From contig SDOA01000021.1 of assembly GCA_004524595.1 (NCBI GenBank), positions 1-41,635 of the forward strand: a DNA stretch of 41,635 nucleotides, in the 5' to 3' direction. The translations under genes and the position numbers were made by a program. Each line of letters opens with the position of its first letter. Positions within the stretch are counted from its first letter, which is position 1. Below the pieces are notes generated by a model. That model saw only the letters and a program-made list of their open reading frames with translations, made no database searches and was not told the origin of the DNA. This document shows, piece by piece, positions 10,701-18,186 of the stretch. This stretch comes from Candidatus Thorarchaeota archaeon. GTDB lineage: Archaea > Asgardarchaeota > Thorarchaeia > Thorarchaeales > Thorarchaeaceae.

Positions 10701-12262
10701 CACTCGACTATTCAGAGGGAGTCTATGTCATTGAGATTGTTCTCGATGTTGATCCTGGAGTATACACAATCAGTGTCAATGCAAATAGCCTCTTCTGCAA
10801 CGAAGCCAGCACTTCTTCATCTCTTACTGTGCTTCCAAAGGCTGGAGTCTATTTATCACTAGCAACTGAAGGAGACCCAAGTGTTCAGGGACAATTGCTA
10901 TCAATCATTGCCACACTTCAATATAATGACACTGACCTTCCAGTGACAAACGTCAACATCTACTTCATTGTAACGATATACTACACCAATGGAACAATAG
11001 AGTTACGGAACAGTCCGACCCAATATGATACAACAAATGATGCAGGTGTTGCAAGCTGGGGATTCCAGATTCCAGCAGGTACCATTGATAGAATCGAGGT
11101 TTTGGCTGAGTTTCGGGGTAGTAGAGATAAATGGACAGCCAGTCTTTCACAAGTTGTAGCCGTAGCATCAAATCCAATTCTTCTTGTAATATCCTTCCTA
11201 TTCTTCACAAATATTGGAAGATTGATAGTCATCTCAATTGCTATACTTGCAGTCGTCGCGGCAGGATACAACAAAAGTGTAAAGCCTAAAAAACGAGCGT
11301 TTAGAACTTCCTTAGAAAACCAGCTTGAGATGTTCAAAGATCTTGAATCTCTTCGGCACTTCATGGCAATATATCTTGATAGAGGAACATGTGTATTCTA
11401 TCATCCATTTACTGATGAGAGAATTCAACCAGATCTGATTAGTGGATTTATCGCTGCCATCACGAGTGTCTATGGGGAGATAAAGGGTGATGGTGTGAGA
11501 GGAACACTTGAAGAGATACAATATCACGGACTGCGTTTGAATAGCTATAGTGGGGAGTTCATTATTGGTATTCTCATCCTAGAAGGTGAGATGACGCCAT
11601 TATTGCGGGAGAGATTGCAGTTCTTTATAGAACTCTTCGAAAATCAATACGACCAAGATCTCACCGGATGGTCAGGTCTGATTGATTGCTTTGATCCTGA
11701 ATGGGTAGTATCAACCCTCAATTCTACCTTTAATTACTCTTGGTTGCTACCGCATAGATTTGGGCCAACACAGAAAGTCAACAAGACAAATGCGAGAATC
11801 CTTGACTATATTGGAGCAGTCCGAGACGAGAGGGGAGAATTCTATCTAAAGGACCTCATCAAACCGCTTGCTGAGATGTTTGAGAAGTCTGAGGCGGAGA
11901 TACTCGATAAACTATTGCAGCTTCAAGAGAGGGGCATGATTGCACCTGTAAGTATCCAGACTATCCTGCAGAGACAAGGAATGGGATTAGCAGACAGCGA
12001 TTCAGAAGGAATAACAATTCCACTCCCACCTGAAATAATGAAAGAAATAGATAAGACTCCAGAAGAAGAACCTGCTGAAGAAGAGATTATTGAAGAAGAA
12101 GAGCAGCAAGAACCTGAGGACCAAGAAACTTCTGAAGAACCTGCAGAACCTGTTATCGAGAAAGAACCATCTAAGCCTCCGAAAAAGATGGTAGATCCAT
12201 TAGAAGAATTCGTTAGAGATGTTGAAGACTTATTGACCAAAGAGAAGGAAAAGGAAGAATAG
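7766..12262 (+). CDS. Giant surface protein: signal peptide, lectin-like and Ig-like ectodomain, TM helix, cytosolic longin-like domain, acidic tail
   Basis: The start at 7766 is chosen over an in-frame ATG at 7721, because GAGGGA sits 5 nt upstream and it places a signal peptide (MRRTTITIILMLSLVFTATI) at the N-terminus. Residues about 120-280 resemble a jelly-roll module. About seven beta-sandwich repeats follow, homologous to the upstream gene, with many N-x-S/T sequons. A hydrophobic stretch at about 1136-1168 is followed by KSVKPKKR, so the tail is cytosolic. Residues about 1194-1322 show an alternating beta/alpha pattern (IYLDRGTCVFYHPF, LISGFIAAI, GEFIIGILIL) like the longin-like proteins abundant in Asgard archaea. 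Next come a helical, winged-helix-like stretch at about 1340-1398 and an E-rich disordered tail. The longin assignment is by pattern only. The protein may couple surface contact to GTPase or trafficking-like machinery. Confidence 0.8.
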   Translation: MRRTTITIILMLSLVFTATITVYAPEGVLSAFNENSKYLQDMNLQAEIRMKGDNIPVIQFMHRSVPDQLISISNTFGSTTTHVSSIDLSSYQIPGWTLYEVIIVQDNITAIIEKEVIGVNAESPSDLFAIYEHESGLYYDQLAQGFYNQIHDGQLQNLSILYQTPTYDPGFHNYAYLDIRSNYQDGTSNMVSSVPLAYVGYTGTWANVTENVILDGGVTYYAVINGTKLNQVPGDYPKIRWYYQDLSGTFLTRRHNTDGDTWGSDRPYEALLNYSYIPWNTTTNSALVYTDPTTINLNLNGTPMGGISWSVSSASSIEQIEINTNQSVDVYYNLTLSYKKDVTAITHWFAESLSSSIIWNVTVNLTYPVVPETVTHFMNITGIPGDWTTTGLYLGNTPAGSQTKIGTTVYCTGLSDGTWTLTSSAPNYVTDIVLSDSSDSSPIGDLVSLLVIMDIDATVEDEIGTPISGGLANLTITHGGATIYAPLEIAASSGLVSFSWNISSTTSGNGTHLIEIYWINGLEAGYYTTQVFVYYPTTLVADEYSISAFTDNSFDIGVDFNQIYPVRGLDDTLVDVTYSFGSIVNATLLNPSGGRWEQTIDTTGMSSGTYPLIIYAEGYTIENQSLTISVELIIETLPLNWSWSQGNNITYLDSTNLTVSYWDINSVSIPDAMVNVTFDGHTYALQWDPIAEVYWIQLNGTDFLVVPGTTLLNVSAWKIGYAPQYNDSIEISISPETGVVFNVDWNPADRNITYIESIAITVTYTYNSVPIDGAWVRATFSGHPLVNFTYNSGLGVWELILDGSDYFGITTITVRASATGYSLVQETQTLTVIEDIPTVSGSWIEDAASTDYVTNIPLLITIRDSSGTFINDATVTVYVFSTNFSMVFVGDGVYSITIDPIEIQGIHQVNVTMERTGFKTSSILLELTISATTDIEVDFQQSEYEQWNLTITVTYTDSFYDTPVEDATVTITLDGVVYTLDYSEGVYVIEIVLDVDPGVYTISVNANSLFCNEASTSSSLTVLPKAGVYLSLATEGDPSVQGQLLSIIATLQYNDTDLPVTNVNIYFIVTIYYTNGTIELRNSPTQYDTTNDAGVASWGFQIPAGTIDRIEVLAEFRGSRDKWTASLSQVVAVASNPILLVISFLFFTNIGRLIVISIAILAVVAAGYNKSVKPKKRAFRTSLENQLEMFKDLESLRHFMAIYLDRGTCVFYHPFTDERIQPDLISGFIAAITSVYGEIKGDGVRGTLEEIQYHGLRLNSYSGEFIIGILILEGEMTPLLRERLQFFIELFENQYDQDLTGWSGLIDCFDPEWVVSTLNSTFNYSWLLPHRFGPTQKVNKTNARILDYIGAVRDERGEFYLKDLIKPLAEMFEKSEAEILDKLLQLQERGMIAPVSIQTILQRQGMGLADSDSEGITIPLPPEIMKEIDKTPEEEPAEEEIIEEEEQQEPEDQETSEEPAEPVIEKEPSKPPKKMVDPLEEFVRDVEDLLTKEKEKEE

Positions 12263-12336
12263 GTTTAGTGAAGAGTATACCTCAAGCCAAGAACACTTAT
12301 GTACTTGACAATGTGACAAAAAAGTGAGGCAGAGTC

Positions 12337-12642
12337 ATGCCATGGGACATTGAAAACTATTCAATTATCGATGGAAGGATTCTCAAAGTGGATATTACTC
12401 TACCACTAATTGAATTCATCTATATTACTATTGATGATGTTAAAGAGGCGTGGCTTGATATGCTGCAACAGTTCGTAACAGAACAACCAGGTTTTGATGT
12501 TTCATGGGAGATGCAACCACGTGATGATCTAGCCTTGGTGACGATTCAAATTGCCAAAGCAGGCAAATTGGGTGATTTTACTCATGAAGAGGCAAGAGGA
12601 GCAATAGATGCTGTTGATGCTCTGTTTGATGGCAAAAAATAG
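12337..12642 (+). CDS. Small hypothetical protein (101 aa)
   Basis: I do not recognise this family. It is a soluble, acidic protein with a predicted alternating beta/alpha pattern (ILKVDITLPLIEFIYITIDD, then amphipathic helices) and no membrane segment or cysteine. The ATG at 12337 is preceded by GTGAGG about 8 nt upstream, a reasonable ribosome site. It lies 74 bp after the giant longin-like gene on the same strand and ends 6 bp before the convergent LarA-like gene, so it could be the last member of the surface-protein transcript or have its own promoter. A beta-strand followed by 'TIDDVKEAW' resembles small regulatory alpha/beta proteins, but no function should be assigned. Confidence 0.75.
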   Translation: MPWDIENYSIIDGRILKVDITLPLIEFIYITIDDVKEAWLDMLQQFVTEQPGFDVSWEMQPRDDLALVTIQIAKAGKLGDFTHEEARGAIDAVDALFDGKK

Positions 12643-12648
12643 TCTGCA

Positions 12649-13923
12649 TCAAGTCTTCAATATGGGGATTGTTCTCATACCTAGAGGTATTATAGCAATT
12701 CGTGGAAGAGTAACTATCAGACTACGTGCAAGTTCTAAGCCTTCCTGCGGATCTCTCACAGCATGACAATGAAGATGCTCAGAGACCACAGACGCCCTAA
12801 GTCTGCTACAGATTATAATTGTCCATGATTTCATTACATTCCAAAAAAGTCGAGCTTTTGCCATTCCAATATCAAATCCAGTCTCAGATAGAATTGCTAC
12901 TTCAGACTCTGATGTACACTCTGAGAGACCTCGCATAAATCCAGCTGGTCCAACACCTTCAGGACATTCAGCGACTAAGATAATCACGCCGCCTTGTTCA
13001 GTAGCTTGAGCGGCAGAATAGAGAGAGTCAATTGCATCATACAGGGTTCTATCATGATGAGGACTCCCTGCACTGATGAAGGTAATATCTGCTTTTGTTT
13101 TAATTGTGGTTTCTGTCACGCTCCGTACGGTAGCAATACTTTCTCTCCATGATATGTACGGTTCACCGGCAGTGATCTGTGCAACATGATTACAGCAATC
13201 AGGGACTGCATTTACAATGTAATCTAGTCCCGCTAATCTTGAGGCTTCTTCAAGATCAATACATGTTGCAGTCTCATGCATAAAAGGTCCGACGGGATGA
13301 GTTGCTCTAAGTTTTACATTTCGTTCGATACTTCTAATTCCTGCTGCCCAAGGAAGTACAGACATTCGACCACCTGTTGCACCAACAAATACATCAGCAC
13401 GAATCTCACCCACACCTATCTTTAGCTCAGCCTCTGAATACGCTTTATTTACATAAACAGGCGTACAATGGGTTGGAGTATCACCGACAAAATGCAGAGT
13501 GTCGGACGCCTTAGGATCATGAGCAATAAGGGGATGTCCAAGGTCAACTAGAGACCCTAACAAATCAATAAGCTTAGGTCGTTGCTTCGGAGCGGATGTA
13601 GGTTCTTGGCAAAGAATAGCAATATTTTCAGGTCGAAGCATTTGCGTCTTGAGAGAATCTAACACAGCGGCAAGGAGAGTAGCTGTAATATCATTATCCA
13701 TCTCACCATTTATCACAATTGTAGCAGATTGAACTTGTTTTGCAAGTTTAGAGAGGGGTATAGTGGTTTCTTCTTTTTCAAGAGAAGCAAGTACCAGATC
13801 TATATCAGAAATATCCACAATTACTTGAGGTTGAATGGTTTCTACCTTAAGTCGGTTATTGATTTCCAAGGGAAGTGAACCATCACCATATTGCAGATTG
13901 AACCTCATATAGAATTGACCCAT
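12649..13923 (-). CDS. LarA-superfamily (DUF2088) protein lacking the nickel-pincer residues
   Basis: The protein is full length for the LarA family (424 aa) and the fold signature is clear: VYVNKAYSEAELKIGVGEI, GATGGRMSVLPWAAGIRSIERN, then LEEASRLAGLDYIVNAV. LarA enzymes racemise 2-hydroxyacids with a nickel-pincer nucleotide bound covalently by a Lys and ligated by His. Aligned by eye, every one of these positions differs. The usual EPH His is D177, the Lys of GGRK is M187, the His of ERNH is V203, the SDxTRP segment reads NDITAT (residues 77-82), and the THRP His is absent. No larB, larC or larE lies nearby. It is therefore probably not a classical lactate racemase. Its 3' end is 6 bp from a convergent gene and its 5' end faces the VTT pair. 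Confidence 0.8.
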   Translation of the reverse strand: MGQFYMRFNLQYGDGSLPLEINNRLKVETIQPQVIVDISDIDLVLASLEKEETTIPLSKLAKQVQSATIVINGEMDNDITATLLAAVLDSLKTQMLRPENIAILCQEPTSAPKQRPKLIDLLGSLVDLGHPLIAHDPKASDTLHFVGDTPTHCTPVYVNKAYSEAELKIGVGEIRADVFVGATGGRMSVLPWAAGIRSIERNVKLRATHPVGPFMHETATCIDLEEASRLAGLDYIVNAVPDCCNHVAQITAGEPYISWRESIATVRSVTETTIKTKADITFISAGSPHHDRTLYDAIDSLYSAAQATEQGGVIILVAECPEGVGPAGFMRGLSECTSESEVAILSETGFDIGMAKARLFWNVMKSWTIIICSRLRASVVSEHLHCHAVRDPQEGLELARSLIVTLPRIAIIPLGMRTIPILKT

Positions 13924-14008
13924 AGAATCGTAAGATACCTAGCACTTAAAGTTACCATCATTCATTCTAAGGAATGTTCTTATTCGTAATCCCTTTGGTT
14001 CTACATGG

Positions 14009-14761
14009 ATGTATGAGATGAAACGCGCAGATAGACTACTTCTTTTATCGATCTTTCTCTTGTTAGTCTATTTTCTTTTATCCGTCATTGTTAGTAATCT
14101 GTCAAGTCCAATTGTGCTCGTCTATAATTGGCTACTGGATATCTCTCTCTTGATGGGATATTTCGGAAATCTCATCATTGCTATAATAGGGAACTCGACT
14201 ATTCTCATTCCAATTCCATATATGGGAGTGACATTCATCCTTGGTGGTCTACAAGATGAGGTGAGTGGACAATTTCTGTTTAATCCATGGTTGGTTGGTA
14301 TTATATCAGGATTTGGTGCCATGCTAGGAGAAATGGTGACCTACATGATTGGTTATGGTAGTGGCCAATTCATTCAGGAAAAACAGAGAAACTCCTTTCG
14401 AGAATATGTGGCAACACATCCAAAGGCTACTCCACTAGTCCTATGGTTTCTTGCGGTCACTCCAATTCCAGATGATGTCCTGATTCTTCCTTTAGGAGCT
14501 GTGAAATATCCTTGGTGGAAGATTGCCATTGTTCAACTGATTGGAAAATCTATGTTTATGATAGGAGTAGCATGGGCTGGTAGGTATGGTCTCGAGTTTA
14601 TCGGTTCACTTATTGGAAATACAGATCCTTCTTCCATAGTTTCAAGGAGTATTGAAGTGTTTACATTATTGTTGATTATAATCGCAGTCTACATCTTTGT
14701 TAAGATAGATTGGGAAAGACTAATGGCAAAGACAAGTATTCAAGAGGTTAAAGAAAATTGA
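14009..14761 (+). CDS. VTT/DedA-family (SNARE-associated) membrane protein, copy 1
   Basis: This is a polytopic membrane protein of 250 aa. It has an N-terminal TM helix (LLLLSIFLLLVYFLLSVIV), the re-entrant and helical core of the VTT/DedA fold, and a last TM helix near the C-terminus (TLLLIIIAVYIFV). Diagnostic elements are the proline-rich re-entrant segment (IPIPYMGVTFILGG), GFGAMLGEMVTYMIGYGSG, and the second re-entrant FLAVTPIPDDVLILPLGA. VTT proteins act in lipid scrambling or undecaprenyl/polyprenyl-phosphate flipping in other organisms; the substrate here is unknown. The next gene is a clear paralogue whose start overlaps this stop by 4 bp, so the two are translationally coupled and may form a heteromer. 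An alternative start is the ATG at 14018. Confidence 0.85.
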   Translation: MYEMKRADRLLLLSIFLLLVYFLLSVIVSNLSSPIVLVYNWLLDISLLMGYFGNLIIAIIGNSTILIPIPYMGVTFILGGLQDEVSGQFLFNPWLVGIISGFGAMLGEMVTYMIGYGSGQFIQEKQRNSFREYVATHPKATPLVLWFLAVTPIPDDVLILPLGAVKYPWWKIAIVQLIGKSMFMIGVAWAGRYGLEFIGSLIGNTDPSSIVSRSIEVFTLLLIIIAVYIFVKIDWERLMAKTSIQEVKEN

Positions 14762-15495
14762 AACTTGCAGACAAAGGATTTGCTGTTTCAATCAGTATTA
14801 TCCTCATTTACTGGATTATACTAGTCACTAGTCCGATAATCACGAGTCCCCTAAGTCAATTCTTTGAGTGGATGGCTGAAATAGCCATAATTCTTGGGTA
14901 TTGGGGCACATTCTTAGCGTGCTTGTTGGGAAGTGCAAGTGTTATCGTTGAAGTTCCGTTTGCAGGGATTCCTTTCGTACTTGGTGGTCTCAGAGACAGC
15001 CTAACTGGACCTTTCTTATTCAATCCTTGGATAATTGGTATCATATCAGGTATAGGTGCAACAATAGGGGACATGACAAGTTATGCATTGGGATACTTTG
15101 GGAGAAGATTTGCTGATGAGGCCAATTCTTCAGGATTCAGTAGATTCATTGATCATCACCCAAGAGCAACTCCTTTGGCAGTCTTTATTCTTGCCTCTAC
15201 TCCAATGCCACTTGACCCAGCTGTTGTCGCACTTGGAATTGCAAGATATCAATGGTGGAAGCTCTTTGTACCCTGTCTTGTGGGTGAGATAATTTTCTTG
15301 ACTGGAGTTGCATGGGCAGGAAGACTTAGTCTTGATTGGATTATTGCACTGTTAGGGGTGGGTAGTCCTGTAACACCACTCTCAGCAGCTGTTGAGGTTT
15401 TTGGGATCTTTCTATTGATTCTTGCTGTCTATCTGACCGTCAGGATTGATTGGATAGCTCTTACTAAGAGATTCAAAGAAGCAAACCATGAGTAG
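14758..15495 (+). CDS. VTT/DedA-family membrane protein, copy 2
   Basis: This 245-aa polytopic protein is paralogous to the preceding gene. Shared blocks include FLFNPWIIGIISGIGATIGD and YQWWKLFVP, against FLFNPWLVGIISGFGAMLGE and YPWWKIAIV in copy 1. The start is a TTG at 14758 in the sequence TTGA, overlapping the upstream stop by 4 bp; an AGAGGT site about 10 nt upstream supports it. The second re-entrant loop reads STPMPLDPAVVALG, where copy 1 has VTPIPDDVLILPLG, so both keep the acidic residue typical of this loop. A lipid flippase or scramblase role is inferred from the family. A tandem, coupled duplication points to an obligate pair. Confidence 0.85.
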   Translation: MKLADKGFAVSISIILIYWIILVTSPIITSPLSQFFEWMAEIAIILGYWGTFLACLLGSASVIVEVPFAGIPFVLGGLRDSLTGPFLFNPWIIGIISGIGATIGDMTSYALGYFGRRFADEANSSGFSRFIDHHPRATPLAVFILASTPMPLDPAVVALGIARYQWWKLFVPCLVGEIIFLTGVAWAGRLSLDWIIALLGVGSPVTPLSAAVEVFGIFLLILAVYLTVRIDWIALTKRFKEANHE

Positions 15496-15496
15496 T

Positions 15497-16507
15497 CTAA
15501 TCTTCATTCTTATTAGCACTACCAGTATATAATCCATCGAAGAAGGCCTTACCAACCTTTGTAATAGAGACCAATCCATCTCTCAATAAATTGCTGATGT
15601 TAGTAAAATTGACCCCTGTTGTTGAAATCGGAGCATTTACCATTCCAATATCATTCATCTCTCCGAGAAGTTGGATAAAAGCATTTAATCTATAAAGAGC
15701 TAAGAGACCAACACATTTTGCAAATGCACGTTTGATACCTTCAATAATAGCTACTTTGGGATCGTCAAATTCTGCATATGCTTTCTCAATTTCCAAGAAA
15801 GTGCAGCACATAGTCATTGAATTCTCATCAGGTTCATCCATAAAGTGTCCAGGTGCCTCCAATTGGAAAGGATCCTTTAGATGATTAACTATTTTCAAAC
15901 GCGATTCTTTTTCAGGTATTGACCACCAAGCTCTGAGGTGCTGATCGGAGAGAGGTTTCACTTGAAGATCACGGTCTCTGGATGAGTCAGAAATATACGC
16001 AGGTAGAAAAGAATGCCACCCTGGAATCATGCGAAGTCCAAGTGTACCCTTTAATGGTATTTGAAAATCAAGCTTTCTAGCACAATAATGGACAAGATCA
16101 TAGACTGCATAGTGCTTCTTCTTGTCAAGATAGACAAAGATTGGTTCATAGTCACCCTCGTGAGCTGGTACTGCCTGATAGTCCCAGACATACAGATATT
16201 GAAGGCAGATAAGGTGAGGAATTTTCTTGGACCGGACAACTCGGCCATAGACTCCAATGAAATCAGTTTCTTTGAGAGCATGACGCGTGGCCTCAGGGAT
16301 TACAACACCAAGTGTTTCAGAGAGTGTCTTATCACCATGCTGAACACCTGAGGTAACCGGTAGATGCTCTTGAAGGAGAGCTTGGTCAAACTCAGCAGTA
16401 ACGCCTGCTACATGTTCTTTGAAAGTGAGTTCGTCGAGTCTAGGATGAATCCGAAGCTGTTCTGAGTACTTTTTCTCTACCAAATCTATTGACCTCATTA
16501 CCTTCAT
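15497..16507 (-). CDS. Hypothetical protein with an HEGDYEP motif
   Basis: I do not recognise the family with confidence. The frame is open to an ATG at 16573, but that start lies in a terminator-like hairpin and adds a poorly structured leader, so I prefer the ATG at 16507 (or 16498). The protein is soluble, about 336 aa. The central region contains VWDYQAVPAHEGDYEPIFVYL, then HYAVYDLVHYCARKLDF and PGWHSFLP, a His/Glu/Asp-rich beta pattern loosely like the H-x-D-W-E core of NPP1/Vps62-type folds; that comparison is weak. The C-terminal third is helical (IEGIKRAFAKCVGLLALYRL). Its stop lies 1 bp from the end of the convergent VTT gene. It may be the last gene after the thiolase-DUF35 pair, though the hairpin suggests separate transcription. 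Confidence 0.65.
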   Translation of the reverse strand: MKVMRSIDLVEKKYSEQLRIHPRLDELTFKEHVAGVTAEFDQALLQEHLPVTSGVQHGDKTLSETLGVVIPEATRHALKETDFIGVYGRVVRSKKIPHLICLQYLYVWDYQAVPAHEGDYEPIFVYLDKKKHYAVYDLVHYCARKLDFQIPLKGTLGLRMIPGWHSFLPAYISDSSRDRDLQVKPLSDQHLRAWWSIPEKESRLKIVNHLKDPFQLEAPGHFMDEPDENSMTMCCTFLEIEKAYAEFDDPKVAIIEGIKRAFAKCVGLLALYRLNAFIQLLGEMNDIGMVNAPISTTGVNFTNISNLLRDGLVSITKVGKAFFDGLYTGSANKNED

Positions 16508-16548
16508 TTTACTGGAGTCATTATAGATATTTTGAAAAATATAGAATA

Positions 16549-16571
16549 GGGGTGTTACATAAGTACACCCC
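16549..16571 (-). terminator. Terminator-like hairpin after the DUF35 gene
   Basis: GGGGTGT (16549-16555) and ACACCCC (16565-16571) form a perfect 7-bp GC-rich stem with a 9-nt loop. Read on the minus strand, the stem is followed by TATTCTATATTTTTC, a T-rich run. It begins 12 nt after the DUF35 stop. It overlaps the far-upstream ATG of the next gene, which argues that the real start of that gene is the internal ATG at 16507. Confidence 0.5.
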
Positions 16572-16582
16572 ATTTTCTCAAA

Positions 16583-16972
16583 TCAAACAGGGCGAAAAGC
16601 AAGATAGGTCTTTCCAGATTTGCCTTTCTCGTAGTCTAATTTGAGATCAATTCCAATGTTGACCTCTTCAGGTTTAAGGGGGTCAAATCCCAAGAGCCGC
16701 GCACTTACACGTGTTCCCTCAGCAAGTTCTACTATTGCTACGTAATATGGTGCCTCTTCTGCAAATTCATCAGGAGCAATATGGATGACTGTAAATGCAA
16801 CAAGCTTCCCGGTTCCTGACACATCAGCCCAACTCATATTGCTACTACCACAGCTGTAGCATGACCCAGAGGGAGGGGCAATCACTGCACCACAATCAAC
16901 ACATTTGTAGGCTTTGAAATGACCTTCCTCAATATTCTTGAGATACGCTTCAATAGATGGTTTCTCGCTCAT
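16583..16972 (-). CDS. DUF35 OB-fold/zinc-ribbon acyl-CoA-associated protein
   Basis: The 129-aa protein has an N-terminal helix (SIEAYLKNIEEGHFKAYKC), a rubredoxin-like zinc ribbon with paired cysteines (CVDCG ... CYSCG) and a C-terminal OB fold (GTGKLVAFTVIHIAP ... YYVAIVELAEGTRVSARL). In archaea this family binds the thiolase, bridges it to HMG-CoA synthase and helps channel acetoacetyl-CoA; other members pair with thiolases of different specificity. Its ATG overlaps the thiolase stop by one base (TAATG), showing translational coupling. HMG-CoA synthase is not next to it here, so a role with a degradative or specialised thiolase is equally possible. Confidence 0.93.
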   Translation of the reverse strand: MSEKPSIEAYLKNIEEGHFKAYKCVDCGAVIAPPSGSCYSCGSSNMSWADVSGTGKLVAFTVIHIAPDEFAEEAPYYVAIVELAEGTRVSARLLGFDPLKPEEVNIGIDLKLDYEKGKSGKTYLAFRPV

Positions 16973-18141
16973 TAATCAGCCCTCCTCATGATGTTTACCA
17001 CACAAGAAGCTCCTGTTCCACCAAAATTATGCATAATCGCAGTATCATGATTAGCAACCTGATTGGGTCCTGCATCACCAATGAGCTCCCTATACACCAC
17101 AACTGCTTGCTTCACTCCAGTAGCTCCTACTGGATGTCCCACTGCCTTTAATCCGCCCATTGGATTAATTGGTTTATCACCGTCACGTGCAGTAACACCA
17201 TCACGAACAGCCTTTGCACCTTCACCAGGTTTGAAAAAGCCAATGTCTTCAGAGGCTATTATCTCAGCAATGGTGAAACAGTCATGAACTACTGCGAAGT
17301 CCATGTCTTTTGCTTCGAGCCCAGCCATTCTATAGGCTTGCCTACTAGCATCAACTGATGCGCTAAAGGATGTTAAATCACTTCTATCGCAGAGATTCAT
17401 TGATGCAGAAGCTTGACCAGTTCCAATGATCTTGACAGGGAGATCGGTATATTTCTTGGCTTTTTCGTTAGAAGTAACAACTAATGCTGCAGCCCCATCA
17501 GATATTGGAGAGCAATCAAAGAGCTTTAATGGCCAAGCAATGTATCTTGGTGTCATTGCTTTCTCTAAAGTAATCTCCTTCTGGAACTGAGCGTAAGGAT
17601 TAGTTGAAGCATTCTTATGAGCCTTTACAGCTACTAACGCCATATCTTCTTCCGTTGTGCCATACTTTTGCATATGGGCTACTGCAGCAATCCCAAAGAC
17701 ACCAGGGAATGTAAGACCGATATTTGATTCGAATTGATCATCAGCAGCTGCGGCAAGAGCTTCTGTTGCTTTGTTAGTAGAAACAGAAGTCATCTTTTCT
17801 ACACCTGCCACTAGGACTGTGTCGTATATTCCTGATTCTATTGCCATTACTGCAGCGCGAAGAGCAGTAGCTCCAGATGCGCACGCAGCCTCGTGACGGG
17901 TTGCTGGAAGTCCTTTCATTCCAACGAAATCGAGAAGCAACGGTGCAGTGTGTCCCTGATGCACCAGCATCTCTGGAATGAAACTACCAATGAATGCTGC
18001 TTGAATATCTTCTTTGGGAATTCCCGCACCAATCGTGGCTTTGTCAACAGCCTCAGCAAACATCTCTCTGAGAGATACCCCCTCGAGAACTCCAAACTTT
18101 GTCTGAGCTGCGCTTACTATATTCGTGTTCTTTAAAGGCAA
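16972..18141 (-). CDS. Thiolase, SCP2-type acetyl-CoA C-acyltransferase
   Basis: This 389-aa thiolase condenses or cleaves acyl-CoAs. The nucleophile is C87 in HEAACASGA. The SCP2-type HDCF motif (VVHDCFTIAEI) replaces the NEAF of classical thiolases, and the catalytic His is H336 in GGLKAVGHPVGATG. A Cys near the C-terminus (GGTGASC, about C380) completes the usual set. It is coupled to DUF35 by a TAATG overlap, as in archaeal thiolase complexes. A divergent acyl-CoA dehydrogenase shares its promoter region, which suggests beta-oxidation-like or acyl-CoA metabolism rather than mevalonate synthesis alone. A GAGGTGGT site lies about 14 nt before the ATG. Substrate chain length cannot be read from the sequence. 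Confidence 0.93.
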   Translation of the reverse strand: MPLKNTNIVSAAQTKFGVLEGVSLREMFAEAVDKATIGAGIPKEDIQAAFIGSFIPEMLVHQGHTAPLLLDFVGMKGLPATRHEAACASGATALRAAVMAIESGIYDTVLVAGVEKMTSVSTNKATEALAAAADDQFESNIGLTFPGVFGIAAVAHMQKYGTTEEDMALVAVKAHKNASTNPYAQFQKEITLEKAMTPRYIAWPLKLFDCSPISDGAAALVVTSNEKAKKYTDLPVKIIGTGQASASMNLCDRSDLTSFSASVDASRQAYRMAGLEAKDMDFAVVHDCFTIAEIIASEDIGFFKPGEGAKAVRDGVTARDGDKPINPMGGLKAVGHPVGATGVKQAVVVYRELIGDAGPNQVANHDTAIMHNFGGTGASCVVNIMRRAD

Positions 18142-18186
18142 GTAGTGATACCACCTCGTGTTAGATACGTAACGGGAAAATTTCTA

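Noticed and set aside
10981..11364. A 127-residue minus-strand frame inside the second giant gene
   Set aside because: Antisense shadow of a clear coding region.
13963..13976. CATTC/GAATG pair in the LarA-like/VTT divergent region
   Set aside because: A 5-bp pair is expected by chance in AT-rich sequence; no other support.
16508..16573. N-terminal extension of the HEGDYEP protein from ATG 16573
   Set aside because: It would begin inside a terminator-like hairpin and adds an unstructured leader; ATG 16507 is more plausible.
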